From JACVRW01 sp963716215 (GTDB lineage Bacteria; Actinomycetota; Thermoleophilia; Solirubrobacterales; Thermoleophilaceae), in NCBI GenBank assembly GCA_963716215.1, contig OY970298.1, positions 2,852,001 to 2,916,000 on the forward strand: a DNA stretch of 64,000 bases, given 5' to 3'. The stretch's first letter is position 1; the number at the start of each line of letters is the position of its first letter. The notes beneath the pieces were generated by a model that saw only the letters and a program-made list of their open reading frames with translations, had not been told where the DNA came from and searched no databases. The translations under genes and the position numbers were made by a program. Positions 16,266-25,750 of the stretch are shown here, one piece after another.

Positions 16266-16400
16266 GCCGTCAGTGTGGCGGTGCGAGGAACCCGGTGGGA
16301 GTCCGGGACGGTCGCGCCACTGTGACCGGTGCGTCGCCTCGAGAGGCCTTGGCACCGGCAGTCAGGAACTCGCCCCGCCGCATGCCCTTCCGATGTCGGG
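16266..16400 (+). promoter_or_regulatory. Cobalamin (B12) riboswitch upstream of cobC operon
   Basis: Recognised by the conserved order GGTGCGAGGAACCCGGTG, GAGTCCGGGACGGTCGCGCC, ACTGTGACCGG (16318-16330 region), and the later box AGTCAGGA near 16360. These are the core strands of the adenosylcobalamin aptamer. The following sequence to about 16420 probably forms the expression platform, ending in the GGAGG ribosome site at 16415-16419. High B12 is expected to block translation of the leader ORF and cobC and thereby the whole coupled operon. Confidence 0.93.
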
Positions 16401-16426
16401 ACGCTCGATCCCGTGGAGGTAGAGAG

Positions 16427-16453
16427 ATGCAGGCAGCGGCGGTCGGGGAATGA
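16427..16453 (+). CDS. 8-codon leader ORF between riboswitch and cobC
   Basis: ATG at 16427 with an ideal ribosome site GGAGG seven bases upstream, encoding MQAAAVGE and stopping in TGA that overlaps the cobC ATG as ATGA. cobC itself has no good ribosome site at a proper distance. The riboswitch therefore probably gates ribosome entry at the leader, and cobC is translated by re-initiation. This is inferred from sequence layout only; the peptide need have no function. Confidence 0.5.
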   Translation: MQAAAVGE

Positions 16454-17025
16454 GGCGGTTGCTGCTGGTGCGTCATGCGCCCACCGCGGCCACCCGCGAG
16501 TTCGCCTTTCCGCGTGACGAGCCGCTCGACGACCGCGCCCGAGCGGAGGCCGCCCAGCTGGCCGGCCGCCTGCCCGAGCGCTGCGAAGCGGTCTCCAGCC
16601 CGGCGCGGCGCTGTCGCGAGACGGCGCTCGCGGCCGGCCTCGAGCCAGAGCCGGACGAGGCGCTCTCCGAGTGCGACTTCGGCAGCTGGGCCGGGCGCTC
16701 GCTCGCCGACGTCAACGCCGCCGATCCGGCCGCCGCCCGCGCGTGGATGACGGACCCCGACTCGCGCCCACACGGAGGCGAGACGCTCACCGAGTTCGCG
16801 GACCGCGTGGCGGAGTGGCTCGACGCGCAGGCGCGCCGCGACGGCAAGGCGGTCGCGGTGACCCACGGCGGCGTGGTCAAGGGCGCGCTCGTGCACGCCC
16901 TCGGCGCGCCGATCCAGGCCTTCTGGCGCATCGACGTGGCCCCGCTGGCCGTGACCGAGCTGCACGCGCACGAGGGACGCTGGACGATCACGCGCGTGAA
17001 CTGCCTTGCGGAGGCGGGCGGGTGA
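16450..17025 (+). CDS. cobC: Histidine phosphatase, likely alpha-ribazole-5'-phosphate phosphatase (CobC-type)
   Basis: 191 residues of the phosphoglycerate-mutase-like histidine phosphatase family. Catalytic RHG-type motif reads LLLVRHAPTAATRE with the nucleophilic His9 (RHA in place of RHG). SPARRCRETA gives the second phosphate-binding arginine, and AVTHGGVVKGAL the second catalytic histidine. Its place as first gene behind a B12 riboswitch supports removal of phosphate from alpha-ribazole phosphate or cobalamin phosphate. Members of this family act on many phosphates, so the substrate rests on context. Confidence 0.85.
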   Translation: MRRLLLVRHAPTAATREFAFPRDEPLDDRARAEAAQLAGRLPERCEAVSSPARRCRETALAAGLEPEPDEALSECDFGSWAGRSLADVNAADPAAARAWMTDPDSRPHGGETLTEFADRVAEWLDAQARRDGKAVAVTHGGVVKGALVHALGAPIQAFWRIDVAPLAVTELHAHEGRWTITRVNCLAEAGG

Positions 17026-17945
17026 GCGGCACGGCGCTGCTGGGTGGCTACGCCGCCGACCTGGCGCTGGGCGACCCGCGCCGCTTCCACCCGGTGGCCG
17101 GCTTCGGCAACGCGGCACTGCGCGTGGAGGCTCTTGCCTACGCGCCGACCCGCCGGCGCGGCGTCCTGTTCGCGGGCGCGCTGGTCGCGCTGTCGGCGCT
17201 GGCCGCCGAGCTGGCCAGCCGCGCCGCGCGTCGCACCGGCCCGGGGCCGGCGCTCGTGCTGACCGGGGTCACCTGGGCCGCCCTGGGCGGGCGGTCGCTC
17301 ACCTCCGAGGCGCTGCGCGTCGCGGAGCTGCTCGAGCGCGGCGAGCTTCACGCCGCGCGCGCGGCGCTGCCAGCGCTGGTCGGACGCGACACCGACGAGC
17401 TCGACGAGCAGCAGGTATGCAGGGCGGTGGTGGAGTCGGTGGCCGAGAACACCTCCGACGCCGTCGTGGGGGCGCTGATCTGGGGCGCCATCGCCGGGCC
17501 CGCGGGCGTGGTGGCGTACCGCTCCGCGAACACGCTCGACGCGATGGTCGGCCACCGCAGCGAGCGCTACCGCTCGTTCGGCTGGGCCGCCGCGCGCCTG
17601 GACGACCTGATGAGCTGGCCCGGCGCCCGCGGCGGGGCCGTGCTGGCCGCGCTGGCGGCTCCGCTCGTGGGCGGGTCGCCGCGGTCCGCCTGGCGCGCGA
17701 TCCGGCGTGACGCGCCCGCCCACCCGAGCCCCAACGCCGGCCGCATGGAGGCGGCCTTCGCCGGCGCGCTCGGCGTGAGCCTCGGGGGCCCGCTCGCCTA
17801 CGGCGGGCACGTGGAGCAGCGCCCGGTGCTCGGCGACGGCCGCCCCCCGGTCCCCGCCGACGTGCGCCGCGCAGCGCGCCTGTCGCTCGCCGTCGGCGCG
17901 GCCGCCGCCGGCGCCTGCGCGCTGCTGCGGGGGAGGCGCTCGTGA
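17022..17945 (+). CDS. cbiB: Adenosylcobinamide-phosphate synthase
   Basis: 307 residues, GTG start overlapping the cobC stop (GTGA). Membrane protein that attaches aminopropanol phosphate to adenosylcobyric acid. Family markers are YAADLALGDPRRFHPVAGFG near the N-terminus, VAENTSDAVVGALIWGAIAG, and AYRSANTLDAMVGHRSERYRSFG (continuing into a basic loop). Several hydrophobic helices flank these. In the aerobic nomenclature this is CobD. It uses the product made by the CobD-type decarboxylase half of the cobU fusion later in the operon. Confidence 0.94.
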   Translation: MSGTALLGGYAADLALGDPRRFHPVAGFGNAALRVEALAYAPTRRRGVLFAGALVALSALAAELASRAARRTGPGPALVLTGVTWAALGGRSLTSEALRVAELLERGELHAARAALPALVGRDTDELDEQQVCRAVVESVAENTSDAVVGALIWGAIAGPAGVVAYRSANTLDAMVGHRSERYRSFGWAAARLDDLMSWPGARGGAVLAALAAPLVGGSPRSAWRAIRRDAPAHPSPNAGRMEAAFAGALGVSLGGPLAYGGHVEQRPVLGDGRPPVPADVRRAARLSLAVGAAAAGACALLRGRRS

Positions 17946-19465
17946 AGGGGGCGCTGCTCGTGTGCGGAACGCACTCGGACGCCGGCAAGTCGGTGGTCAC
18001 CGCGGGCATCTGCCGCTGGCTGCGCCGCGCCGGCGTGCGCGTGGCGCCGTTCAAGGCCCAGAACATGGCGCTCAACTCCGTGGTCGCGCCCGACGGGAGC
18101 GAGGTCGGCCGCTCGCAGGCGGTCCAGGCCGCGGCGGCCGGGCTGGAGCCCGAGGCGGCGATGAACCCGGTGCTGATCAAGCCGTCCGGCGAGCGCCACA
18201 GCCAGGTGATCGTGATGGGCAAGCCGTACGTCGACGCCGACGCGCGCTCCTATCAGGAGCTCAAGCACGAGCTGCGCCCGGTGGTGGCCGACGCGCTCGC
18301 CGACCTGCGCGCGCGCTACGACGTGGTGGTCTGCGAGGGCGCCGGCAGCCCGGCGGAGATCAACCTGCGCGACGGCGACCTGGCCAACATGGGCCTCGCC
18401 CGCGCGGCGGGCCTCCCGGTGCTGGTGGTCGCGGACATCGACCGCGGCGGGGTGATGGCCTCGCTGTTCGGCACGCTCGCCCTGCTCGACGCGGAGGACC
18501 AGGCGCTGGTGGCGGGCTTCGTGGTCAACAAGTTCCGGGGCGACGCGGCCATCCTCGAGCCCGGGCTCGTGAGGCTCGAGGAGCTGACCGGCCGACCCAC
18601 GCTCGGGGTGCTGCCGTGGGTCGAGGACCTGTGGATGGACGTGGAAGACTCACTGGCGCTCGAGGCGCCGCGGCCCGAGCTGCCCACCTCGGGCGCGACC
18701 CTCGACGTGGCCGTGCTCCGACTGCGCTGGATGAGCAACTTCACCGACCTCGACGCGCTCGCCGCCGAGCCGGGCGTGCGCGTGCGCTTCACGCGCTCGG
18801 TGGCCGACGTGGAGCGCGCCGACCTCGTGGTCGTGCCGGGCACGAAGGCGACCGTCGAGGATCTGGACCGCTTGCGCTCGGTCGGTCTGGACCGCGCGCT
18901 CGCGCGCCGGGCGGAGGCCGGCGACCCGGTGCTGGGGATCTGCGGCGGCTATCAGCTGCTCGGGGAGCGCATCGTGGACGAGGTCGAGTCCGGCCGCGGT
19001 GCCGTCGACGGGCTGGGGCTGTTGCCGGTGACGACCGAGTTCGGGCGCGAGAAGGTGCTGCGCCGGCGCTCGGGCCGATGCGCCTGGCTCGACACCGCCG
19101 CCACGGGCTACGAGATCCGCCACGGGGAGGTCGCGCGCCACGGCGGCGAGGGGCTGCTGGAGGGCGACGACGGCCGGCTCGACGGCTGCCGCGCTGGCGC
19201 GGTGCTCGGCACCTCCTGGCACGGCGCGCTCGAGCATGACTCCTTCCGACGCGCGCTGCTCGTGCGCCTGGCCGCCGCCCGCGGGCGCGACTTCGTGCCC
19301 GGCGAGGTGGAGTTCGCGGCCGCCCGGGAAGCACGACTCGACGCGCTCGGGGATCTTGTGGCGCACCACCTCGACACCGACCGGCTCGCCGAGCTGATCG
19401 AACACGGGCCGCCCGCCGGGCTGCCCGACCTGATCACGGAGGTCCGTCCTTGCTTCGCTTCGTAA
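17942..19465 (+). CDS. cobQ: Cobyric acid synthase
   Basis: 507 residues, GTG start in a GTGA overlap. It amidates four carboxylates of adenosylcobyrinic acid a,c-diamide using glutamine and ATP. The N-terminal dethiobiotin-synthetase-like domain has the P-loop-like GTHSDAGKSVVTAGICRWL and the RVAPFKAQNMALNS segment. The C-terminal class I glutaminase domain has the nucleophile in GICGGYQLLGE, with GYEIRHGEVA and GTSWHGALEHDSFRR later. Length and domain order match CobQ, distinguishing it from CobB in the same operon. Confidence 0.96.
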   Translation: MKGALLVCGTHSDAGKSVVTAGICRWLRRAGVRVAPFKAQNMALNSVVAPDGSEVGRSQAVQAAAAGLEPEAAMNPVLIKPSGERHSQVIVMGKPYVDADARSYQELKHELRPVVADALADLRARYDVVVCEGAGSPAEINLRDGDLANMGLARAAGLPVLVVADIDRGGVMASLFGTLALLDAEDQALVAGFVVNKFRGDAAILEPGLVRLEELTGRPTLGVLPWVEDLWMDVEDSLALEAPRPELPTSGATLDVAVLRLRWMSNFTDLDALAAEPGVRVRFTRSVADVERADLVVVPGTKATVEDLDRLRSVGLDRALARRAEAGDPVLGICGGYQLLGERIVDEVESGRGAVDGLGLLPVTTEFGREKVLRRRSGRCAWLDTAATGYEIRHGEVARHGGEGLLEGDDGRLDGCRAGAVLGTSWHGALEHDSFRRALLVRLAAARGRDFVPGEVEFAAAREARLDALGDLVAHHLDTDRLAELIEHGPPAGLPDLITEVRPCFAS

Positions 19466-22400
19466 CCACGGCCGACACCGAGATCCTCGCCACGGCGGGG
19501 GCGGTCGAGCGACTGCCGGATGACTTCCCGGAGGTCCGCTGCGCCAACCCGGGCATCGCGACCGACCACGACGCGCTGATCGAGGACGTGCTCGACGGCG
19601 CCCGCGTCGTGCTCTGCCGCATCCTCGGCGGGCGGCGCGGCTGGCCCGGCGGCTTCGACGCGCTGCGCGCCCGCTGCGCGGAGCGCGGGATCGCACTGCT
19701 TGCGCTGGGTGGAGAGGCCGAGCCGGACGCCGAGATGACCGAGCTGTCGCTGGCCCCCGCCGGCGCGGTCGCGCAGGCCGGCGAGTACCTGCGCCACGGC
19801 GACGTGGACAACGTCGAGCAGCTGCTGCGCTTCCTGGCCGACACGTTCCTGCTCGACGGCCACGGGTTCGCCCCGCCCCGCGAGGTGTCCGACCTGGGCG
19901 TCTACGTGCCGGGCGAGGGCGACGTCCCGCTCGAGCAGGCGCTCGCCGGCCACGATCCGGCGCTCCCGACAATCGGCGTCTGCTTCTACCGCTCCCACCG
20001 GCTGACCGGCAACACCGCGTTCGTCGACGAGCTCTGCGGCGCGCTCGAGGCGGCCGGTGCCAACCCGCTCGCCGTGTGGAGCTACACGCTGCGGCGCGGG
20101 CCCGACGGCTCGGTGCCGGCCCTGTCCCTGCTCGACGGGCGGGTGGACGCGCTGCTGGTGACGATGCTCGCCACGGGCGGGTCGGGCGCCGTGGACGCGC
20201 GGGCGGAGTCCGGCGAGGGCGTGGGCGAGACCTGGCAGGACTGGGACGCCTCGGCGCTGGCCGCGCTCGACGTGCCCGTGCTGCAGGCGGTGTGCGCCAC
20301 CGGCCCGCGCGCCGCCTGGGAGGAGTCGGACTCGGGGCTGGCCCCGCTCGACGCCGCGACGCAGGTGGCGATCCCGGAGTTCGACGGCAGGCTGCTGGCC
20401 GGGGTGATCTCGTTCAAGGAGCGCGACGGCGGCAGCTCGCCCGTCGGCGTGCCGGTGCCCCGCTACGTGCCCGATCCAGAGCGCTGCGCCCGGGTGGCGC
20501 GCCTGGCGCTGCGCCACGCCCGGCTGCGTGCGCTGCCGGCGGAGCGGCGCCGCGTGGCGATGCTGCTGACCAGCTTCCCGACCAAGCACGCGAAGGTGGG
20601 CATGGCGGTCGGCCTGGACACCCCGGCCAGCGCGCTGCGCCTGCTGGATGCGCTCGCCGCCGACGGCATGCTCGTGGACCGGCCCTTCGAGGAGGGCGAC
20701 GCCCTGATGCACGCCCTGATCGAGTCCGGCGGCCACGATCCCGAGTTCCTCACCGACACCCAGCTGGCCGGCGCGCCCCTACGGCTGCCGGTGACGGACT
20801 ACCTGCGCTGGTACGCCGAGCTGCCGGCGGTGCTGCGCGAGGCGGTGGAGGAGCGCTGGGGCCGGCCGCCCGGCGACCGCTACGTCGACGGTGAGGACTT
20901 CGTGATCGCGGGGCTCGAGCTGGGCAACGTGCTGGTGGCGATCCAGCCGCCGCGCGGATACGGCGAGGACCCGGTCGGCATCTACCACGATCCCCAGCTC
21001 CCCCCCACCCACCACTACCTCGCGTGCTACTGGTGGATCGACCGGGTCTGGGGCGCCGACGCGATCGTGCACCTCGGCAAGCACGGAACGCTGGAGTGGC
21101 TGCCCGGCAAGATGCTCGCCCTCTCGGCCGCCTGCGCGCCCGACGCGGCGCTCGGCGACATGCCGCTCGTGTACCCGTTCGTCGTGAACGACCCGGGCGA
21201 GGGCGTGCAGGCCAAGCGCCGCGCCCATGCCGTGATCGTGGACCATCTGGTGCCGCCGATGATGCGCGCCGACACCTACGACGAGATGGCCGAGCTGGAG
21301 ACCCTGCTCGACGAGTATGCGCAGGTGGAGGTGCTCGACCCGCCCAAGCTGCCGGCGCTGGCCGCGCGCATCTGGACCGCGATCGAGGCGGCCAACCTGC
21401 AGGCGGACATCGGCGTGGCGGAGCGCCCGGAGGATGTCGGTGCGCTCGTCGAGCACATCGACGGCTACCTCTGCGAGGTCAAGGACATCCAGGTCAAGGA
21501 CGGGCTGCACGTGCTGGGCCAGGCGCCCGAGGGCGATCAGCTGCGCGGACTGGTGTCGGCGGTGCTGAGGCTCGGCTCGGGCTCGGTGCCCGGACTGAGA
21601 CGAGCGGTCGGGGCCGCCTTCGGCCTGGACGAGCCGGCGCTGGTGGGGGCGCCGGGCGCCCCGGCGCCGGCGGCGCCGGCCGAGCTGCTGGAGCGCTTCC
21701 GCGGCCCCGGCTCGAGTGCCGGGGACCTGGTCGACCGCCTCGAGGCGGCGCAGATGGCGCTGCTCGACGGGCTGGCCGCGCGCGACTGGGACCCCGCGGC
21801 GTCGGAGGCGGTGTGCGCCGAGGTGCTCGGCCGCGCCGACGACGGCGTGACGCGCGCGCTGCGCTTCGCCGCGGCCGAGGTGGTGCCCCGCATCCGCGGC
21901 ACGGCGGCCGAGCTGGACGGCGTGGTGGCCGCGCTGAACGGCCGCCACGTTCCCGCCGGGCCCTCCGGCAGCCCCACGCGGGGGCGCGTGGACGTGCTCC
22001 CGACCGGCCGCAACTTCTACTCCGTTGACCCGCGTGCGCTGCCGTCCGAGCTGTCGTGGGAGGTCGGAGAGCGCCTGGCCGAGGCGCTGCTCGACCGGCA
22101 CCGCCGCGAAGCGGGCGAGTTGCCGCGCATGGTCGGCCTGGTGGCGTGGGGCACGTCGGCGATGCGCACCCAGGGCGACGACGTGGCCGAGATCCTGGCC
22201 CTGCTCGGCGTGCGCCCGACCTGGCATCCCGAATCCGGGCGCGTGACCGGAACCGAGGTGATCCCGCTGGCGGAGCTGGGCCGCCCGCGCATCGACGTGA
22301 CCGTGCGCATCTCCGGGTTCTTCCGGGACGCCTTCCCCCACCTCGTTCGGCTGCTCGACGACGCCGTCACGACGGTGGCCGGGCTGGAGGAGGCGGCCGA

Positions 22401-23211
22401 GGACAACTACGTGGCGGCGCATGCCCGCGCCGACGCGGAGCGCCTCGCGGCCGAGCTGGGCGAGGGCGCCTGGCGGCAGGCGACCACGCGTGTGTTCGGC
22501 TCGAAGCCGGGCACCTACGGCGCCGGGCTGCTGCAGCTGCTCGACGCGCGCGACTGGCGCGACGACGGGGACATCGCGGAGGTCTACGAGGCTTGGGGCG
22601 GCTACGCCTACGGCCGCGGGCTCGACGGGGCGCCCGCGCGCAACGCGATGCGCGACTGCCACTCCCGCATCGAGGTCGCCGTGAAGAACGTGGACTCGCG
22701 CGAGCACGACATCCTCGACTCCGACGACTACTACCAGTTCCACGGCGGCATGGTCGCCGCCGTGAGGGCCATCAGCGGGCGCGAGCCGGCCGCCTACCTG
22801 GGCGACAGCTCGGACCCGTCGCGCGTGGTCGCCAGGACGCTCGCCGAGGAGACCCGCCGGGTGTTCCGGGCGCGCGTGGCGAACCCCCGCTGGATCGCCT
22901 CGATGATCCGGCACGGCTACAAGGGCGCGGCCGAGCTGTCGGCCACCGTGGACTACCTGTTCGGCTACGACGCGACCACCGGCGTGGCCGAGGACTGGAT
23001 GTACGAGCAGGTGGCGGAGCGCTACCTGCTCGACCCCGACGTCGCCGAGTTCATGGCCCGCTCCAACCCGTGGGCGGGCCGGGCGATCGCCGAGCGCCTG
23101 CTCGAGGCGGCCGACCGCGGGCTCTGGGCTGAGCCCGAGGACGCCACGCTGACGGGCATCCGCGACCGTTTCCTCGCGCTCGAGGGCGAGCTCGAGGAGG
23201 TCGGCACGTGA
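19450..23211 (+). CDS. cobN: Cobaltochelatase subunit CobN
   Basis: 1253 residues, the large porphyrin-binding subunit of the ATP-dependent cobaltochelatase that inserts Co2+ into hydrogenobyrinic acid a,c-diamide. It starts at TTG 19450, inside the last 16 bases of cobQ. Typical CobN segments: TIGVCFYRSHRLTGNTAFVDELC, LLTSFPTKHAKVGMAVGLDTP, VHLGKHGTLEWLPGKMLALS, and near the C-terminus VKNVDSREHDILDSDDYYQFHGG. Length fits the family (1200-1300). Its partner AAA+/VWA subunit is the next gene, overlapping by GTGA. Confidence 0.96.
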   Translation: MLRFVTTADTEILATAGAVERLPDDFPEVRCANPGIATDHDALIEDVLDGARVVLCRILGGRRGWPGGFDALRARCAERGIALLALGGEAEPDAEMTELSLAPAGAVAQAGEYLRHGDVDNVEQLLRFLADTFLLDGHGFAPPREVSDLGVYVPGEGDVPLEQALAGHDPALPTIGVCFYRSHRLTGNTAFVDELCGALEAAGANPLAVWSYTLRRGPDGSVPALSLLDGRVDALLVTMLATGGSGAVDARAESGEGVGETWQDWDASALAALDVPVLQAVCATGPRAAWEESDSGLAPLDAATQVAIPEFDGRLLAGVISFKERDGGSSPVGVPVPRYVPDPERCARVARLALRHARLRALPAERRRVAMLLTSFPTKHAKVGMAVGLDTPASALRLLDALAADGMLVDRPFEEGDALMHALIESGGHDPEFLTDTQLAGAPLRLPVTDYLRWYAELPAVLREAVEERWGRPPGDRYVDGEDFVIAGLELGNVLVAIQPPRGYGEDPVGIYHDPQLPPTHHYLACYWWIDRVWGADAIVHLGKHGTLEWLPGKMLALSAACAPDAALGDMPLVYPFVVNDPGEGVQAKRRAHAVIVDHLVPPMMRADTYDEMAELETLLDEYAQVEVLDPPKLPALAARIWTAIEAANLQADIGVAERPEDVGALVEHIDGYLCEVKDIQVKDGLHVLGQAPEGDQLRGLVSAVLRLGSGSVPGLRRAVGAAFGLDEPALVGAPGAPAPAAPAELLERFRGPGSSAGDLVDRLEAAQMALLDGLAARDWDPAASEAVCAEVLGRADDGVTRALRFAAAEVVPRIRGTAAELDGVVAALNGRHVPAGPSGSPTRGRVDVLPTGRNFYSVDPRALPSELSWEVGERLAEALLDRHRREAGELPRMVGLVAWGTSAMRTQGDDVAEILALLGVRPTWHPESGRVTGTEVIPLAELGRPRIDVTVRISGFFRDAFPHLVRLLDDAVTTVAGLEEAAEDNYVAAHARADAERLAAELGEGAWRQATTRVFGSKPGTYGAGLLQLLDARDWRDDGDIAEVYEAWGGYAYGRGLDGAPARNAMRDCHSRIEVAVKNVDSREHDILDSDDYYQFHGGMVAAVRAISGREPAAYLGDSSDPSRVVARTLAEETRRVFRARVANPRWIASMIRHGYKGAAELSATVDYLFGYDATTGVAEDWMYEQVAERYLLDPDVAEFMARSNPWAGRAIAERLLEAADRGLWAEPEDATLTGIRDRFLALEGELEEVGT

Positions 23212-25121
23212 GCGCCCCGTACCCGCTCGCCGCGATCGTCGGCCAGGAGGCGCTGATCGAGGCGCTGCTGATCAACGCGGTGGCGCCCGACGTGGGCGGC
23301 GTGCTCGTGCGCGGCGAGCGCGGCACCGCCAAGTCGACGGCCGTCCGCGGCCTGGCGCCGCTGCTGCCGCCGGTGGCGGCCGCGCAGGGGCACGCGTTCG
23401 CGTTCGCCCCCGGCGAGCTGGCGCCCGACGGGCCGGTGCCGGCTAACGCCGCGACGGCGCTGCGCCCAGCCCCGCTGGTGGAGCTGCCGCTGGGCGCAAC
23501 GCTCGACCGACTCGTCGGGGCCCTCGACCTCGGGCGGGCGCTTGCCGGCGAGCAGGCGTTCGAGGCCGGGCTGCTCGCCCGCGCCCATCGCGGGATCCTC
23601 TACGTGGATGAGGTCAACCTCCTGCCCGACCATCTCGTGGATGCGCTGCTCGACGCCGCCGCTTCGGGGGTCGCGCAGGTCGAGCGCGAGGCGGTCTCGG
23701 CGTCCCACGCCGCCCGCTTCCTGCTGGTGGGCACGATGAACGTGGAGGAGGGCGAGCTGCGGCCGCAGCTGCTGGACCGCTTCGGGCTGGGCGTGGAGGT
23801 GCGCACTCCGCAAGACCCCTCCGAGCGTGCCGAGATCGTGCGCCGTCGCCTCGCCTTCGAGCGCGACCCCGACGCCTTCGCGGCCGATTGGGCGTCACGC
23901 GACCGCGAGCTGGCCGAGCGGATCGCGGGCGCGCGCGAGCGCGTGGAGGCCGTGCGCCTGCCGGAGCGCGAGCTGATGCGCATCACGACCGCCTGTGCCC
24001 AGCTGGGCGTGGACGGTGTGCGCGGCGACATCGTCTCCGCCCGCGCCGCCCAGGCGCTGGCCGCGCTCGACGGCGACGCCGAGGTGACCGCCGAGCACGT
24101 TCGCCGCGCGGCCGCGCTGGCGCTCGCCCATCGCCGTCGCCGCGATCCGCTGGAGGCCGGCGACCCGGACGACCGCCAGCTCGAGCGCGCGCTGGAGCTG
24201 GAGCCCGACGACGAGCCTCCAGACGACCGGCCGCCGGGCCCGGCGCCGCCCGATCGCACGCCACCGCCGCCCGCCGGCGGCGCGGAGGCCACCGACGGCG
24301 CGACCTCCCCTGCGCGCGAGGGCGCGCCGACGGGCGCGGCGGACTCCTCGGCCCCGGCGCGCGAGCGCCGTGACCCGCCCGCCCCCGCGCGGCTGCCGCT
24401 GGACGCGCTGGCCCTGAGCGGCCGCGGGTCTGGGCCGCTCGGCCGCCGGGCGCGTACGAGCTCTCCGGGCGCGGGCGCGATCGACAGCCGCCCGGCCCTC
24501 CCCGACAGCGACGACGTGGCGATCGTGGCCAGCCTGCGGGCGCGCCTCACCACCGCCGGCGCGGACCACCTGCGCGAGCACGTGCGCGCCGGACGCGAGG
24601 GGGCGCTGCTGTGCCTGGTGGTGGACGCCAGCGGCTCGATGGGCGCGCGCCGGCGCCTCGCGCGCGTGAAGGGTGCCTTGGTGGAGCTGCTGCGCGACGC
24701 CTACGCTCGCCGCGACCGCGTGGCGATCGTCGCGTTCCGCGACGACGACGCCCGCTTGGTGGTCGCCCCCGGTGCGCCGCTCGAGCGCGCGGCCGCCGCG
24801 GTGCGTGAGCTGCCGACCGGCGGCCGCACCCCGCTCGCCGCCGGATTGGCCGCCGCCGAGCAGGTGATCCGCCGCGAGGCGATCCGGGATCCGCGCCGCC
24901 GCGCGATCGCGGTGGTCCTGACCGACGGCCGCGTGGCCGACTCCACGGGCGCGATCCGGCGCTCCGCCGCGGCGCTGGGGCGCTGCGCGGCGGCCGTGCA
25001 CGTGGTCGACACCGAGGAGGGCCCCGTGCGGGTGGGCCTGGCCGGAACGCTCGCGGCGGCCGCGGGAGCGCGCGTGCACGCGCTCGCCCCCGCACAACCG
25101 AGACCGAGGAGGGCAGCATGA
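23208..25121 (+). CDS. Fused AAA+ / VWA metal chelatase subunit (ChlI-ChlD / BchI-BchD type)
   Basis: 637 residues. N-terminal AAA+ domain of magnesium-chelatase ChlI type with Walker A G36-ERGTAKST and Walker B GILYVDEVNLL. A proline- and acid-rich linker follows (~320-400). The C-terminal VWA domain has the MIDAS motif DASGSMG (about residue 473) and TGGRTPLAAGLAAAEQ. In proteobacteria CobN works with separate CobS (AAA+) and CobT (VWA) subunits. Here one fused protein, directly after cobN, very probably supplies both roles. No chlH or bacteriochlorophyll genes are present, so cobalt rather than magnesium chelation is inferred. Confidence 0.9.
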   Translation: MSAPYPLAAIVGQEALIEALLINAVAPDVGGVLVRGERGTAKSTAVRGLAPLLPPVAAAQGHAFAFAPGELAPDGPVPANAATALRPAPLVELPLGATLDRLVGALDLGRALAGEQAFEAGLLARAHRGILYVDEVNLLPDHLVDALLDAAASGVAQVEREAVSASHAARFLLVGTMNVEEGELRPQLLDRFGLGVEVRTPQDPSERAEIVRRRLAFERDPDAFAADWASRDRELAERIAGARERVEAVRLPERELMRITTACAQLGVDGVRGDIVSARAAQALAALDGDAEVTAEHVRRAAALALAHRRRRDPLEAGDPDDRQLERALELEPDDEPPDDRPPGPAPPDRTPPPPAGGAEATDGATSPAREGAPTGAADSSAPARERRDPPAPARLPLDALALSGRGSGPLGRRARTSSPGAGAIDSRPALPDSDDVAIVASLRARLTTAGADHLREHVRAGREGALLCLVVDASGSMGARRRLARVKGALVELLRDAYARRDRVAIVAFRDDDARLVVAPGAPLERAAAAVRELPTGGRTPLAAGLAAAEQVIRREAIRDPRRRAIAVVLTDGRVADSTGAIRRSAAALGRCAAAVHVVDTEEGPVRVGLAGTLAAAAGARVHALAPAQPRPRRAA

Positions 25122-25750
25122 ACGACGCGGGCAGGGAGGCGACACGCGCCCGCCACTCCGGCGCCGAGGTCGACGTGCCCCACCGCCCCGGCGACCGCGG
25201 CAGCGCCGAGCCGAAGCGGCGCAAGCGGCGCGACAACCCGCTCGTGATCGTGATCACCGGCCACGGCAAGGGCAAGAGCAGCTCCGCCTTCGGGATGCTG
25301 ATGCGCTCGTGGGCGCGCGACTACCGCTGCGGCGTGTTCCAGTTCGTCAAGTCCGGCAAGTGGAAGGTCGGCGAGGAGAAGGCCGCCCGCGCGCTCGGCG
25401 GGATCGACTGGGAGAAGATGGGCGACGGCTGGACGTGGCTGTCGCGCGACCTCGACGAGACCGCCGACCTGGCGCGGGAGGGCTGGGCCGAGGTCAAGCG
25501 CGCGATCGCCGAGGAGCGCTACGAGTTCCTGCTGCTGGACGAGATCACCTACCCGGTCACCTGGGGGTGGATCGAAGCCGCGGACGTGGTCGAGACCCTG
25601 CGCAACCGCCCCGGCTTCCAGCACGTGGTGATCACGGGACGCGACGCCGCCCCCGAGCTGGTCGAGGCGGCCGACCTCGTCTCCGAGGTCGTCAAGGTCA
25701 AGCATCCGTTCGACGCGGGCATCCGCGCCCAGCAGGGGATCGAGTGGTAG
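25118..25750 (+). CDS. cobO: Cob(I)yrinic acid a,c-diamide adenosyltransferase
   Basis: 210 residues, ATG in an ATGA overlap. It transfers the adenosyl group of ATP to cobalt of the reduced corrin. P-loop VITGHGKGKSSSAFGML (G48-K53), FVKSGKWKVGEE, and the DEITYPVTWGW box are family hallmarks of the CobA/CobO/BtuR type. The first 38 residues are a basic, low-complexity extension (EPKRRKRRDN). It requires Co(I), so a reductase such as CobR is expected elsewhere in the genome. Confidence 0.95.
   Translation: MNDAGREATRARHSGAEVDVPHRPGDRGSAEPKRRKRRDNPLVIVITGHGKGKSSSAFGMLMRSWARDYRCGVFQFVKSGKWKVGEEKAARALGGIDWEKMGDGWTWLSRDLDETADLAREGWAEVKRAIAEERYEFLLLDEITYPVTWGWIEAADVVETLRNRPGFQHVVITGRDAAPELVEAADLVSEVVKVKHPFDAGIRAQQGIEW

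Noticed and set aside
20779..22914. A 711-codon open frame on the minus strand inside cobN
   Set aside because: Shadow frame rich in Arg/His/Gln with no domain; CobN on the plus strand is complete and conserved.
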